A DNA stretch of 56,909 nucleotides from an uncultured Rhodospirillaceae bacterium (GCA_903901915.1 CAIUSV010000073.1:1-56909), one strand, 5' to 3'; shown: positions 17,144-25,231, counted from the stretch's first letter. The notes: a model not told the origin generated them from the letters alone. Program-made: numbers and translations.

Positions 17144-17329
17144 ACCGTTCTCCGGCCGACCGATACCGTTTCATTCATGAGGTGTTTACAGGGTATTGGT
17201 CGACGATTCAATCACCGCCGTAATTCTGTTTTGATAATGCCGGTATAAGGCGATTCATGGTGGACCGGCTCGATTGGAAATGCCGGTTCGGGGACTTGGA
17301 GTCGTCCGTTGCGCAGGCCGGTGGCTTTC

Positions 17330-18355
17330 ATGGAACGCTTTGACGACGGCAGCATGACGCTGCCGATTGCGGTGTTCGGTGTGCTGCTTGTGGTGGTGAT
17401 GTGGGCGGGGGTGTGGTGGAACGTCGGCGCGGCGCATGGGCTGCTGCCGCTGTCGGTGCTGCCATGGGGTGATGTCCTTGGACTGGCCGTGGCGGTGGTG
17501 CTGCCGACCGTTGGCGTCCTCGGGGCCGCGGCACTGCTGCTTCAGGCGTTGCGTTGTCAGCGTCGGGTCGTCGACGATCTGCGTCTCAAGGAAATCGAGC
17601 TCGACGAGAATCGCGCTCGGCTGCGTCGCTACGTCGCCGATTTTGAACGTATCGCCGATATTGCCGACCATGACTTGCAGGAGCCGCTGCGACGCGTGGT
17701 GGCCTATTCCCAGTTGCTGGCCGAACACGGCGGCGGCAGCGCCGATGACGAGGTTAAATCCTACGTTTCGCATCTGGTGGACGGGGCATGGCGGATGAAG
17801 GCGATGGTCGGCGGTCTGCGTGCCTTCGTGGCTGTCGACAGTCTGCCGGTGGGATTTGAAAAGACCTCGGCAACCGCGGCACTGACGATCGCCCGCAAGC
17901 GGGTCGGCGAGGCGCTGACCTCGGCCGGGGTGGCTCTGGTGGTCGATCCCCTGCCCGAGGTGGCGGCCGATCAGGCGTCGCTGGTGGAGATCTTCGCGCA
18001 GCTTATCGACAATGGTGTGCGTTACCGGGCGCAATCCCGCCGGCCGGTCATTCACGTCTCGGCCAGCCGAGAGAACGGCATGGTGGCATTCCGCGTGTCC
18101 GATAACGGCGTCGGTATCGAGGCCGCCGGGGTGGCGCGCATGTTCGAGATTTTTCATCGCCCCCAGGGGGCGGAGACGCGGCAAGGCATCGGCATGGGCT
18201 TGGCGGTGGTCCGCCGTCTGGTCGAACGCCTTGGCGGGTCGGTCTGGGTTGAATCCGAGAAGGGCAACGGCAGCACCTTTGGATTTACCCTTCCGGCCGA
18301 ACCGGCGGCCGAAATGATCGCTTCGCACTCGGAACAGGAGGCGCAAGCCGCCTGA
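17330..18355 (+). CDS. Sensor histidine kinase with two membrane segments
   Basis: This is a 341-residue protein started at the ATG at 17330 (GGTGG site); a TTG at 17309 is also in frame. Two hydrophobic segments lie at about residues 10-30 and 45-72. A coiled linker follows, then HisKA with the phosphoacceptor in ADHDLQEPLRRV, then an HATPase core: LIDNGVRYR, VSDNGVGIEAAGV and GIGMGLAVVRRLV. There is no separate sensor domain beyond the short membrane part. It is of the same DLQEPLR class as the kinase at 12539 and has no adjacent dedicated regulator except the divergent TorR-like gene. Confidence 0.9.
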   Translation: MERFDDGSMTLPIAVFGVLLVVVMWAGVWWNVGAAHGLLPLSVLPWGDVLGLAVAVVLPTVGVLGAAALLLQALRCQRRVVDDLRLKEIELDENRARLRRYVADFERIADIADHDLQEPLRRVVAYSQLLAEHGGGSADDEVKSYVSHLVDGAWRMKAMVGGLRAFVAVDSLPVGFEKTSATAALTIARKRVGEALTSAGVALVVDPLPEVAADQASLVEIFAQLIDNGVRYRAQSRRPVIHVSASRENGMVAFRVSDNGVGIEAAGVARMFEIFHRPQGAETRQGIGMGLAVVRRLVERLGGSVWVESEKGNGSTFGFTLPAEPAAEMIASHSEQEAQAA

Positions 18356-18375
18356 TCCCGGTGGCACGGTCCATT

Positions 18376-18572
18376 CGCGGCAATCCCCGAACCCCACTGC
18401 CGCGGGTGGAATCGACGAGAGGGGGGATGCCCCCAACTTCCCCTCTCTCGACGCCACCCGTGCGAAGTCTACGGTGTTCCTCCGCGGTCATCCCCGAACC
18501 CCAGTACCGCGGAGGGGCTTGGAGAGGGAGCGGCCCCCAAGCGCTCCCTCTCCTCTTTATCCTCTCCGCGGC
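18376..18572. repeat. Two tandem copies of a double-hairpin intergenic element
   Basis: Copy 1 is about 18376-18463 and copy 2 about 18478-18572. Each begins with a hairpin whose loop contains ATCCCCGAACCCCA. The stem is CGCGGCA/TGCCGCG in copy 1 and CCTCCGCGGT/ACCGCGGAGG in copy 2, so a C-G pair is replaced by T-A with pairing kept. A second, longer hairpin follows in each copy: GACGAGAGGGG with CCCCTCTCTCGAC in copy 1, and GAGAGGGAGCG with CGCTCCCTCTC in copy 2. It lies between two converging genes. It may be a REP/BIME-like dispersed element or a structured 3' end. Confidence 0.75.
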
Positions 18573-18582
18573 GGCAGGCCGT

Positions 18583-19158
18583 TTACTGGGGGGGGACGGG
18601 GATGATCAGGGCCGCCGCCTTTTCCAACGCAACCTTCAGATGGCCTAGCGTGACCACCAGATCCTTGCGGGCTTGCGCCTGGATATTGGGCGGGTCCTTG
18701 GCGTCGGGTATGAGGGTCAGGGCCTCCAGGGCATGGCGGGCGGCCAGTCTGGCCGGTGGATTGCCGCCGTCCTTGGCCAAGGTGTCGAGGGCGGCGATTT
18801 CGTCGCGCGGGTGTTTCTGGAAGGGATGGCGCAGGTAATATTCGACATTCATTCCGTCGGCGTGGAAATGGGCGAACAGCCCCGCGTCCTGGGAGGACAA
18901 CTCGTTGAGCAGAATCATGGTGAACCAGCCCAGGGTGAATTCCGACAGGTTGGCGCCGCGCTGGGTCTTCTGGATGAAGGTGTCGATCTTGTCGACATCG
19001 GCCATGATGTCTTGCTGAAACTCGATCCGTTCGTTGCTGATTTCCTCGGGCGTTGCGGTGGCGGATGGCGGTTGTTGCGGGCCGCAGGCGGCGATTCCGA
19101 CGACGATGGCCAGGGACGCGAGGGCGGACGACAGCCGTTGGGCGAGGCGGCCGATCAT
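18583..19158 (-). CDS. Putative lipoprotein, unknown function
   Basis: This is a 191-residue protein with a lipoprotein signal: a basic start MIGRLAQRL, a hydrophobic core, then IAAC as a plausible lipobox cysteine at about residue 26. The mature part is mostly helical, contains HADGMNVEYYLRHPFQKHPR, and has no motif I recognise. Its ATG overlaps the TGA of the upstream DUF2794 gene as ATGA, so the two are translationally coupled. It ends next to the duplicated hairpin element. Confidence 0.75.
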   Translation of the reverse strand: MIGRLAQRLSSALASLAIVVGIAACGPQQPPSATATPEEISNERIEFQQDIMADVDKIDTFIQKTQRGANLSEFTLGWFTMILLNELSSQDAGLFAHFHADGMNVEYYLRHPFQKHPRDEIAALDTLAKDGGNPPARLAARHALEALTLIPDAKDPPNIQAQARKDLVVTLGHLKVALEKAAALIIPVPPQ

Positions 19159-19490
19159 GACGGCGCCAGTCGGGGCTTGCGTTCCAGTGTCGCCAGAATG
19201 TCGGTCAGGCTGGCGGAGCGGGCCAACTCGCGGCCACCGGCGGTGACCGTCCAGCCGTCGTCGTATCGTCCGCTCGCCGATTTGGTGATGGTGAAGACCG
19301 GTCGTTCCTGGGTGTGACGGAAGATCGAGAATACCGCCCGGTCCGGTTCCAGGTCGATGGCGTAGTCGCGCCACTCGCCGCCGGCGACGCGGGCGGCGTA
19401 GAGCGTCAGCAACTGGGTCAGTTCGTGCCGCTCGAAATGAATCAGCCCGGTCCTGGCGCGGCGTGCCGCCATGCGAATCAGTGTAGCCAT
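19155..19490 (-). CDS. DUF2794 family protein
   Basis: This 111-residue protein matches my recollection of DUF2794, a small conserved alphaproteobacterial family of unknown function. The pattern is LIHFERHELTQLLTLYAARV, then GEWRDYAIDLEPDRAVFSIF and the late TITKSASGRYDDGW. It has no signal peptide or catalytic motif. The ATG at 19488-19490 is preferred over the in-frame TTG four codons upstream. It is the first gene of a pair with the lipoprotein. Confidence 0.8.
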   Translation of the reverse strand: MATLIRMAARRARTGLIHFERHELTQLLTLYAARVAGGEWRDYAIDLEPDRAVFSIFRHTQERPVFTITKSASGRYDDGWTVTAGGRELARSASLTDILATLERKPRLAPS

Positions 19491-19536
19491 CCCCGTTCCC
19501 AAAGGCGGATGAAGCGGTTGACTTCAGTGTATATGG

Positions 19537-19914
19537 TCAGCGAATCGGCGTCGAGGCCGGTACGAAGCCGATTAGGCGATCGTTACCTTCGTTATACGGC
19601 TGGGCATAGCAACTGGGCCGGGCGAGGGTGCTGTAGCAGTATACCTGCTGCGGCGGCGCCGGCTTGCCCGGCCAGTCCATGCAATAGGCATCGCCCCGTT
19701 CCGCCCGCGGACTGGAGCAGTCCTTGCCGGTGATCCAGCCGATGATATGGTCGCCGGCGGTCTTGTGGGTGTTGATCAGGCTGAACGCTTCCAGATGCGC
19801 GAACGTGTAGGTGTTCGGCAGCGGCTTGGGCGCGTCGGCGATTCCCGTCGGCGTGAGGTACATACAACCGCCGAGAAGCAGAAAACCCGCCAGGGAGGCG
19901 AAGCGCCAGATCAT
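19537..19914 (-). CDS. Small Cys-rich lipoprotein
   Basis: This is a 125-residue protein. The signal MIWRFASLAGFLLLGGC ends in a clear lipobox (LGGC). The mature part has five further cysteines, including KDCSSP, AYCMDWP, VYCYSTLARPSCYAQP and then GNDRLIGF. The repeated C-Y-x-T-L-A-R-P-x-C-Y pattern recurs, as I recall, in a conserved alphaproteobacterial lipoprotein family of unknown role. It is transcribed away from the cobalamin-riboswitch locus. Confidence 0.78.
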   Translation of the reverse strand: MIWRFASLAGFLLLGGCMYLTPTGIADAPKPLPNTYTFAHLEAFSLINTHKTAGDHIIGWITGKDCSSPRAERGDAYCMDWPGKPAPPQQVYCYSTLARPSCYAQPYNEGNDRLIGFVPASTPIR

Positions 19915-20007
19915 TTCTATGATCCTAAAAGGATATTTCACCACAGTGTGGGGCCGTGCGGGGACGGAATCAATGGGCAGATTCTGCCCAGGGCTTTGCC
20001 CCAAGTG

Positions 20008-20036
20008 TTGACGGCCGCCGTGTCGTGCCGTACACC
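20008..20036 (+). promoter_or_regulatory. Sigma70-type promoter of the riboswitch-peptide operon
   Basis: TTGACG (20008-20013) and TACACC (20031-20036) are separated by 17 bp. This would start transcription near 20043, at the 5' edge of the riboswitch. The -35 is strong and the -10 is weak. The placement relative to the aptamer supports the call. Confidence 0.6.
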
Positions 20037-20037
20037 C

Positions 20038-20212
20038 TGAGGTGTCCATCATCCCGGAACACGGTGAAATTCCGTGGCGGTCCCGCCGCTGTAATCGGGG
20101 ACATGGGATCACTTGGACCTTGGGGCCGGTTGCGCCCTTGGGTCCAGCCACTGGCGGTTCGCCGTCGGGAAGGCGTGATCTCGTGGTTGATCCGAAAGCC
20201 AGAAGACCTGGT
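20038..20212 (+). promoter_or_regulatory. Cobalamin (B12) riboswitch
   Basis: Hallmarks occur in the right order: the GGTG start of the pairing region, CGGAACACGGTGAAATTCCG, then GGCGGTCCCGCCGCTGTAA followed by TCGGGGA, and the B12 box AAGCCAGAAGACCTG at 20196-20210. A variable hairpin (TTGGACC with GGGTCCA) fills the peripheral region. It binds adenosylcobalamin or a related corrinoid and usually lowers expression of downstream genes. The expression platform lies between 20213 and the cbpA ATG at 20312; I cannot tell whether control is by termination or by hiding the ribosome site (GGAG before the ATG). Confidence 0.93.
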
Positions 20213-20311
20213 GGACTTGGTTGAACGAGGGGCGGAATCCGATGGCAAAGGGTTTCGGCGGGGGCGCCTGTGCGTCCTGGCCGATGCCCCGGGCACATTG
20301 GAGAAAAGCCC

Positions 20312-20446
20312 ATGACCAGGACCGAGGACGTCACCACTCTTTCCGCAAAGACCCGCCCGGCGGTGATCGCAACCCGCAAGAGCTGCGATGCCGAGGGCAC
20401 CGGGCTGTCGCATTACGTCCTGATGGACAGGCTGGTGAAGCGGTGA
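20312..20446 (+). CDS. cbpA: Short precursor peptide, CbpA-like (44 residues)
   Basis: The ATG at 20312 follows TTGGAG and opens a 44-residue peptide. It ends with the segment RKSCDAEGTGLSHYVLMDR, preceded by a Thr/Lys-rich start. One Cys, one His and one Tyr fall in the conserved-looking half and are candidate modification sites. Its stop overlaps the GTG start of the radical SAM gene by 4 nt, the usual arrangement of precursor and maturase. I recall the named pair CbpA/CbpB for exactly such peptides beside cobalamin riboswitches; the symbol rests on that recollection. No double-glycine leader or exporter gene is evident. Confidence 0.75.
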   Translation: MTRTEDVTTLSAKTRPAVIATRKSCDAEGTGLSHYVLMDRLVKR

Positions 20447-21840
20447 GCGGAGCCGCCATGCCGGCATCGTGGACGGACCTCTTCGGAGGCCGTCTGCCGG
20501 ACGGGCTGGAGCGGTTCGACATCGGTCATGCCGACTATTGCGCCTTGATCGATGCCGACACCGCCTTTTGGGCGTTGGTGCGTCATGACGAGATCGGGCG
20601 GGTGGTGGCCGATGGCAGCCTGGAAGCGGAATGGCGCGCCAAAGCCGGCGATTTCGCCCGCGAGATGGAGATGCTGCGTTTCCACCTCAAGCCGTCGGCG
20701 GTTTATTTCAATCCGACCGAACGCTGCAATCTGGACTGCTCGTATTGCTACATTCCCCAGGACATGCGCCGGGCCGGAGAGCACATGAGCCGGGAAAGGC
20801 TGCATGACGCCATGGTGCGGTTGGAAGAGTATTTCGCCCGCACCGTGCCGGAAGGTCGGCGACCGCAGATCATCTTTCACGGCGCCGAGCCCATGCTCAA
20901 CCGCGACGCCATGTTCACCGCCATCGACGATTTCGGCGACCGCTTCCGTTTCGGGGTACAGACCAACGCCACCCTGCTGGACGACGAGGCCATCGCCTTT
21001 CTGACCCGGCGAGGCTGCGGCATCGGCCTGTCGTTGGACGCGCCGCTGCCCGAGGTGGCCGACCGCTCGCGCAAGCGCTGGAACGGCGATGGCGTGTTCC
21101 GCTCGACGGTAGAGGCCATCGAGCGGCTGCGGGGCTATGCCGGTTTCAACGTCATCTGTACCATGAACCGGGAAAACCTGGGACATCTGGTGCCCATGGT
21201 CGAATTCCTCCATGCCCGCGAGGTGCCGGCCTGCATGCTTAACGTGGTCCGCTGCACCCAACCGGGGGGGCGTGCCGCCTGGGCCGACGACGAGGCGGTA
21301 TCCGCCGCCTATCTGGCGGCGCTGGACCGCAGCCACGAATTATTCATGCAGAGCGGCCGCAAGCTGGTGGTGGCCAATTTCGCCAACATCCTGATCTCGA
21401 TTCTGGCGCCGACGGCGCGGCGGCTGATGTGCGACATTTCGCCCTGCGGTGGCGGCCGCAGCTTTTTCGCCCTGGCGCCCGACGGGTCGCTGTTTCCATG
21501 CAGCGAATTCATCGGTCTGCCCGCTTTCGCCGGTGGCAATCTGTTCACCGACCGAATCGAGGACGTGCTGAACAGTCCGGCCTTCCGGCAGGTGACCGGG
21601 CGCAAGGTCGAAGATATCGCCGCCTGTGCCGCCTGCCCGGTCAGGCATTTCTGCGGCTCACCCTGTCCGGCCGAGGCGCATGAAGCCAACGGCGGCATGG
21701 ACCGGATCGGCGCCTATTGCGGCTTCTATCTGGAACAGGCGCGCTACGCCTTCCGTCTCATCGCCGACGGCATCGCCGACGACTATCTGTGGGACGGTTG
21801 GGACGAGGGGGCCGAAACGACCTTCGCCTTCGGTTGCTGA
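20443..21840 (+). CDS. cbpB: Peptide-modifying radical SAM/SPASM enzyme, CbpB-like
   Basis: This is a 465-residue protein from a GTG at 20443; an ATG at 20458 with GGAG upstream is an alternative start. The radical SAM cluster site is C95-x3-C99-x2-C102 in TERCNLDCSYCY. The barrel continues with IIFHGAEPMLN and TNATLLDDEAI. The C-terminal SPASM region has DISPCGGG, LFPCSEF, CAACPVRHFCGSPCP and GAYCGFY, enough cysteines for auxiliary 4Fe-4S clusters. Such enzymes cross-link or epimerise residues of small peptides; here the partner is the overlapping 44-residue peptide. Control by B12 is unusual for a non-B12-binding radical SAM enzyme: I see no cobalamin-binding domain. Confidence 0.88.
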   Translation: MSGAAMPASWTDLFGGRLPDGLERFDIGHADYCALIDADTAFWALVRHDEIGRVVADGSLEAEWRAKAGDFAREMEMLRFHLKPSAVYFNPTERCNLDCSYCYIPQDMRRAGEHMSRERLHDAMVRLEEYFARTVPEGRRPQIIFHGAEPMLNRDAMFTAIDDFGDRFRFGVQTNATLLDDEAIAFLTRRGCGIGLSLDAPLPEVADRSRKRWNGDGVFRSTVEAIERLRGYAGFNVICTMNRENLGHLVPMVEFLHAREVPACMLNVVRCTQPGGRAAWADDEAVSAAYLAALDRSHELFMQSGRKLVVANFANILISILAPTARRLMCDISPCGGGRSFFALAPDGSLFPCSEFIGLPAFAGGNLFTDRIEDVLNSPAFRQVTGRKVEDIAACAACPVRHFCGSPCPAEAHEANGGMDRIGAYCGFYLEQARYAFRLIADGIADDYLWDGWDEGAETTFAFGC

Positions 21841-21847
21841 CGAGTCC

Positions 21848-22285
21848 TTATTCGCACCAGATCCCGTTGCCGACGGTACGGCAACCGCCCGGCAGCGGGG
21901 TCGGACCCGAACTGCTCCAGATGGAGGAGGACGGGGCGGTATAGGTAGAGGTCGGCGCCGGTGCCACGTAGTCGGGCCGCGACCGGTAGGTGGCGGGGGC
22001 CGGGCCGGTGGCGTAGACCACCGGTGGGCTGGCCATCCGGTAGGCCGGACCGGCCGAGGCCGCATCCATGCGGTCGAGGCTGGAGCCGACGCTGTTGCCG
22101 ATCATCGCTCCCAGCAGGGCGCCGCCGGCGGTGGCGGCGAGATTGCCACTGCCCCGGCCGAACTGGGCTCCGGCGAGGCCACCGCCGATGCCGCCCAGGC
22201 CGGTGCCGAGCGTCTGTTTGCTGGGGCCGTCGGCGCAAGCCACCAGGACGAACGCGGCGACGGCGAGGGTGAACACGCGGTTCAT
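21848..22285 (-). CDS. Glycine-zipper lipoprotein (17-kDa antigen-like)
   Basis: This is a 145-residue protein. The lipoprotein signal ends in VLVAC. A glycine-zipper stretch (LGTGLGGIGGGLAGAQFG and later GGALLGAMIGNSVGSSLD) is the pattern of the Rickettsia 17-kDa surface-antigen/2TM glycine-zipper family. A Pro/Ser/Thr-rich tail ends in CRTVGNGIWCE. It is likely an outer-membrane-associated lipoprotein. It follows the LpoB-led gene set on the same strand, separated by a 24-nt palindrome. Confidence 0.85.
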   Translation of the reverse strand: MNRVFTLAVAAFVLVACADGPSKQTLGTGLGGIGGGLAGAQFGRGSGNLAATAGGALLGAMIGNSVGSSLDRMDAASAGPAYRMASPPVVYATGPAPATYRSRPDYVAPAPTSTYTAPSSSIWSSSGPTPLPGGCRTVGNGIWCE

Positions 22286-22316
22286 GACGGCCTCCAACTT
22301 AATGCCCACCTTCCGT

Positions 22317-22340
22317 CCCCCCATGCCCGGGCACGGGGGG
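22317..22340. repeat. 24-nt perfect-centre palindrome between envelope genes
   Basis: CCCCCCATGCCC is directly followed by GGGCACGGGGGG, self-complementary over 12 bp per arm with one A/C position that becomes G-U in minus-strand RNA. It lies in the 65-bp gap on the minus strand between the 22351 gene and the glycine-zipper gene. It could attenuate transcription of the last gene or be a protein-binding palindrome. No T-run follows. Confidence 0.55.
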
Positions 22341-22350
22341 AAAGGCGGAG

Positions 22351-23283
22351 CTAATGCCACTGGGACATCAGGCCCTTCATCACATTATAGGCCAGATTCT
22401 GCGAGATCAGGCGCAATTTCGGTGGCCGGCGCCGCTGCTCGAAGCCCCTGTTGGTGGCGCGGGTTCCGCTATCGGCGCTTTCCGGGCCGAAGCTGTCGTC
22501 GTCGGGGTCGGGCAGATCGAAACCGCGCGAGGTGGCGACGGCCTCGTTGCGCCTCTGCCACTCGCGCATGCTGCGGCTGCTGACATACGAGACGATGCGG
22601 CCGGTCTTGACGTCGAGAATGCGGGCGCGCAGCTCGTAGCCGGTGGTGGCCTGGGACGAGGGTGTCACCAGCACCTCGACCAGAAGATCGGCCATGCCCT
22701 GCAAGGCCCGGGTCTCGACGGTCAGGTCATCGGCGCTGCGCAGATCGGCGCCGGTGATGCGGATGATGGCGGACCGGTCGATCACCGTGGCGCCGGCCTG
22801 GAGGAAGGGGCCAAGGAAGCCGTCCTGGAATTCCCATTCCCAGGTTTCGTTCGGCTGGGCGCGGCGCCGGTCGTCGGCGTTGCGGCGCTGGACCTCGACG
22901 GTGTTCTGGGTGGTGTTGGACTGCTGAAGGTTGATGTCGCCGCTGACCGATCCGTCGCTCCGGGTGGTGCTGACGATGCGGGTGTCGCTGTACCACTGGT
23001 TCAGGGTGTCGGTCAGTTGCCGGTTCCAGAAGAACGCCAGCCGCGGCTTGCCGTTGCGCTGGTAGGCGCCGGAGAACTGGCCGACGGTTTCTTCCTGGTT
23101 CCTGAACTGGTCCTCGCGCTGGACCCGCTCGAAGGCCGAGTCGTCGTTCTGCGGGTCCCGCGGTGGCGGCGCGACCCTCTCCGGCGGCTGGTAGGGCGGC
23201 ACGGGCGCCCCGACCGACTGGGCGAATGCCGCCGCCGGCAACAGCAGGGCGGCGGCGACGAGGGAGGCGAGCGGCCTGCTCAT
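22351..23283 (-). CDS. Exported protein of the LpoB operon, unknown function
   Basis: This is a 310-residue protein with a cleavable signal peptide (ASLVAAALLLPAAAFAQ). The region after the signal is Pro-rich. The middle holds the repeated-looking NLQQSNTTQNTVEVQRRN, and the later part (MADLLVEVLVTPSSQATTGYEL then ILDVKTGRIVSYVSS) resembles the CsgG/LpoB-type fold, in which paralogues report conversion of a stimulus on the periplasmic face. Its ATG overlaps the previous stop as ATGA. It is probably periplasmic and part of the same envelope complex. Confidence 0.7.
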   Translation of the reverse strand: MSRPLASLVAAALLLPAAAFAQSVGAPVPPYQPPERVAPPPRDPQNDDSAFERVQREDQFRNQEETVGQFSGAYQRNGKPRLAFFWNRQLTDTLNQWYSDTRIVSTTRSDGSVSGDINLQQSNTTQNTVEVQRRNADDRRRAQPNETWEWEFQDGFLGPFLQAGATVIDRSAIIRITGADLRSADDLTVETRALQGMADLLVEVLVTPSSQATTGYELRARILDVKTGRIVSYVSSRSMREWQRRNEAVATSRGFDLPDPDDDSFGPESADSGTRATNRGFEQRRRPPKLRLISQNLAYNVMKGLMSQWH

Positions 23284-23756
23284 CGCGTTTCCCTCATCTC
23301 GACCATGTAGTAGTCCACCGTCCTGGTGCCGATGGACGACTCACGGTAGGTGTTGGAGGAACGCGGCGGCAGGTTGAACCGCTTCCAGGCACTGACCGGC
23401 TCCGAAGCGACCTGGGCGGCATCGTAGAACTGGGTGCGCGCCTCGGCGTTCAGTGGGTAATCGGTGCAGTTGATTACCTGGGCGATGACCTCGACGGTGC
23501 CGGTGGGGGTGCGCCGGGCGTTGGCGGTGCGCACGAACACCTTGTTCATGATGGCGAAGTCGGTGATGTTCACCGAATTCAGCGGCATTTCGATCAGCGG
23601 TGACGGCTGGCCCGGCAACATGGCCGGCATCGCCACCAACTGACGCTGGGCGGCGATACCGGCCATGTTGCACATGGGGGCCGGCTCCTGGACGCAACCA
23701 TTCAGAAGCAGCAGGCAGCCGGTGGTCGCTGCCACGGCCGAAAGGACGGATTTCAT
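23280..23756 (-). CDS. YcfL-like (DUF1425) lipoprotein
   Basis: This is a 158-residue protein with a lipoprotein signal ending LLLLNGC. The mature domain has INCTDYPLNAEARTQFYDAA and ESSIGTRTVDYYMVEMRE, the pattern of YcfL, the small lipoprotein beside lpoB in enterobacteria. It starts at the ATG at 23754-23756, five bases after the COG3014-type gene, and overlaps the next gene by 4 nt. Its place next to lpoB supports the assignment. Confidence 0.75.
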   Translation of the reverse strand: MKSVLSAVAATTGCLLLLNGCVQEPAPMCNMAGIAAQRQLVAMPAMLPGQPSPLIEMPLNSVNITDFAIMNKVFVRTANARRTPTGTVEVIAQVINCTDYPLNAEARTQFYDAAQVASEPVSAWKRFNLPPRSSNTYRESSIGTRTVDYYMVEMRETR

Positions 23757-23761
23757 CGCAA

Positions 23762-25231
23762 TCACTCCTTCTTCTCTCCGTTCGGGCTCGATACCGCGGT
23801 GACGGGAATGCCGGCCGGCGGCGCGGCCGACGGCAGGATCACCGGGCGGGCCATCTGCTCGGGGGGGGCGCTGTAGGGCGCACGCGGATTGGGCGGTACC
23901 GCCGGGGCGCCATGCACCCAGGCCAGGCCACAACGGCCGGCGCGCTTGATCGCCACTTCGCTGGTCCGCACGGTGGTGCCGTCGGGGGCCAGGAACTCGA
24001 CCAGCACGGTATTGACCCCGTCGTTCAGGGTCAAAGGCAATCCGTATACCCGATCGGGCAGGTTGTCCCAGTAGCGGGTATCGGCATCGGGCTCGGCCGC
24101 TTCGGCGGCGGCCTTGGCCATCAATCCCACCAACAGCAGGGCGGCACCGGCGGCGCCGGCATTCTGCTGTATCGCCGAATTGCCGGACGTCATGGCGATC
24201 ATGGCGGCGGCCCCGGCCCCGGCCAGGGCGACGTTGCCGACGGTATTGGCGCCGGATTTGAACTGGGCCTTGCCGTTGAGCACCGAGTCGAATTCGCGGC
24301 CGCCGCGGGTGACGGCCTGATGGAAGATGTCCTCGACCAGCGGTGCGTCCATGGTGCGAGGTACCTGGGTCGGAGCGATCGCCGCCGGGGGCGGCGCACC
24401 CTTCTTGGCATTCTTGACCGGAGGCGCCGGAGGCGCCGGGATCAGATCGACCCAACTGACCCGGGCGGTCTCGGTCGGGCTGGCCCGCAGCAGCTTGAGA
24501 TAGCGGGGCTTGGCGCTGTTGGCGTCGCCGGCGCTGAACTTGACCGGGGCGGTACCCGCCTCGACCAGCACCAAGACGTTGTCTTTGTCGCCGGGCAGCG
24601 GGGTGTCCTTGTTGACGTCGCGGAATTCCTTGAAATCCTCCGCCGCCAGCGATGGATTGCCGGCGCAGCGGGCCGACCAGCCCTGCAGGTAGGGCATCAG
24701 GCTGAAATCGGCGCGGTTCTGCTCTTCCTCGGCGAAGGCGTCCTGTAGCATGCCGCCCTTGAAGCTGGCGCGGGCGTTTTCATAGTCACCGGCGCCCATG
24801 TAGAGCAAACCGCGATAGTAATAGGCCATGACCCGCTCGTAGGGCTCGCCCTTGAAGTCCTTGACCGCTTCCTTGACGAACAGCTGCCGCGCGGCCTTGG
24901 CGTTTTCGTTGTTGGCATAGACGGCCTCGATGCCTTGCAGAGCGTCGTCGAACAGCCGGGTGGACAGTTCGGTCTGGCCCAGCGAGTAGGCGGCCAGCCC
25001 CAACCGCATGTCGTTAAGCACGCGGTTGCGCTGGCCCTGGGTCAGGGAGACGTAGAAATGGCGGTGAAGCTCGCCCGGCTTGTCGGCCAGATAGTCCCGG
25101 ACCACCTCGGGCTTGACAGTCTGTTCCTGTTCGCGCGCGGTGACGCAGCCGGACAACAGGGCACCGCCCATGGTCGCCGCAACCAGACATTTGACCGGTA
25201 CGCCGGCCCTCTTTGCTCTACCCATGCCCAT
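23762..25231 (-). CDS. COG3014-like TPR lipoprotein
   Basis: This is a 489-residue lipoprotein. The signal ends GGALLSGC, and the start ATG at 25229-25231 follows a G-rich ribosome site. Residues about 60-200 form TPR-like helices (LAAYSLGQTELSTRLFDDAL, AYYYRGLLYMGAGDYENARA). A hydrophobic Ala/Gly-rich stretch (GNVALAGAGAAAMIAM and AGAAGAALLLVGLMAKAAAE) lies near residues 320-360. A beta-rich domain follows, with GLPLTLNDGVNTVLVEFLAP and IKRAGRCGLAWVHG. This is the family usually encoded with LpoB and YcfL in gammaproteobacteria. Its exact role in the complex is unknown. Confidence 0.78.
   Translation of the reverse strand: MGMGRAKRAGVPVKCLVAATMGGALLSGCVTAREQEQTVKPEVVRDYLADKPGELHRHFYVSLTQGQRNRVLNDMRLGLAAYSLGQTELSTRLFDDALQGIEAVYANNENAKAARQLFVKEAVKDFKGEPYERVMAYYYRGLLYMGAGDYENARASFKGGMLQDAFAEEEQNRADFSLMPYLQGWSARCAGNPSLAAEDFKEFRDVNKDTPLPGDKDNVLVLVEAGTAPVKFSAGDANSAKPRYLKLLRASPTETARVSWVDLIPAPPAPPVKNAKKGAPPPAAIAPTQVPRTMDAPLVEDIFHQAVTRGGREFDSVLNGKAQFKSGANTVGNVALAGAGAAAMIAMTSGNSAIQQNAGAAGAALLLVGLMAKAAAEAAEPDADTRYWDNLPDRVYGLPLTLNDGVNTVLVEFLAPDGTTVRTSEVAIKRAGRCGLAWVHGAPAVPPNPRAPYSAPPEQMARPVILPSAAPPAGIPVTAVSSPNGEKKE

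Noticed and set aside
20221-20442. N-terminal extension of the radical SAM protein to a TTG at 20221
   Set aside because: It would overlap the whole precursor peptide gene in another frame and part of the riboswitch platform. The GTG at 20443 with a 4-nt overlap is the better start.
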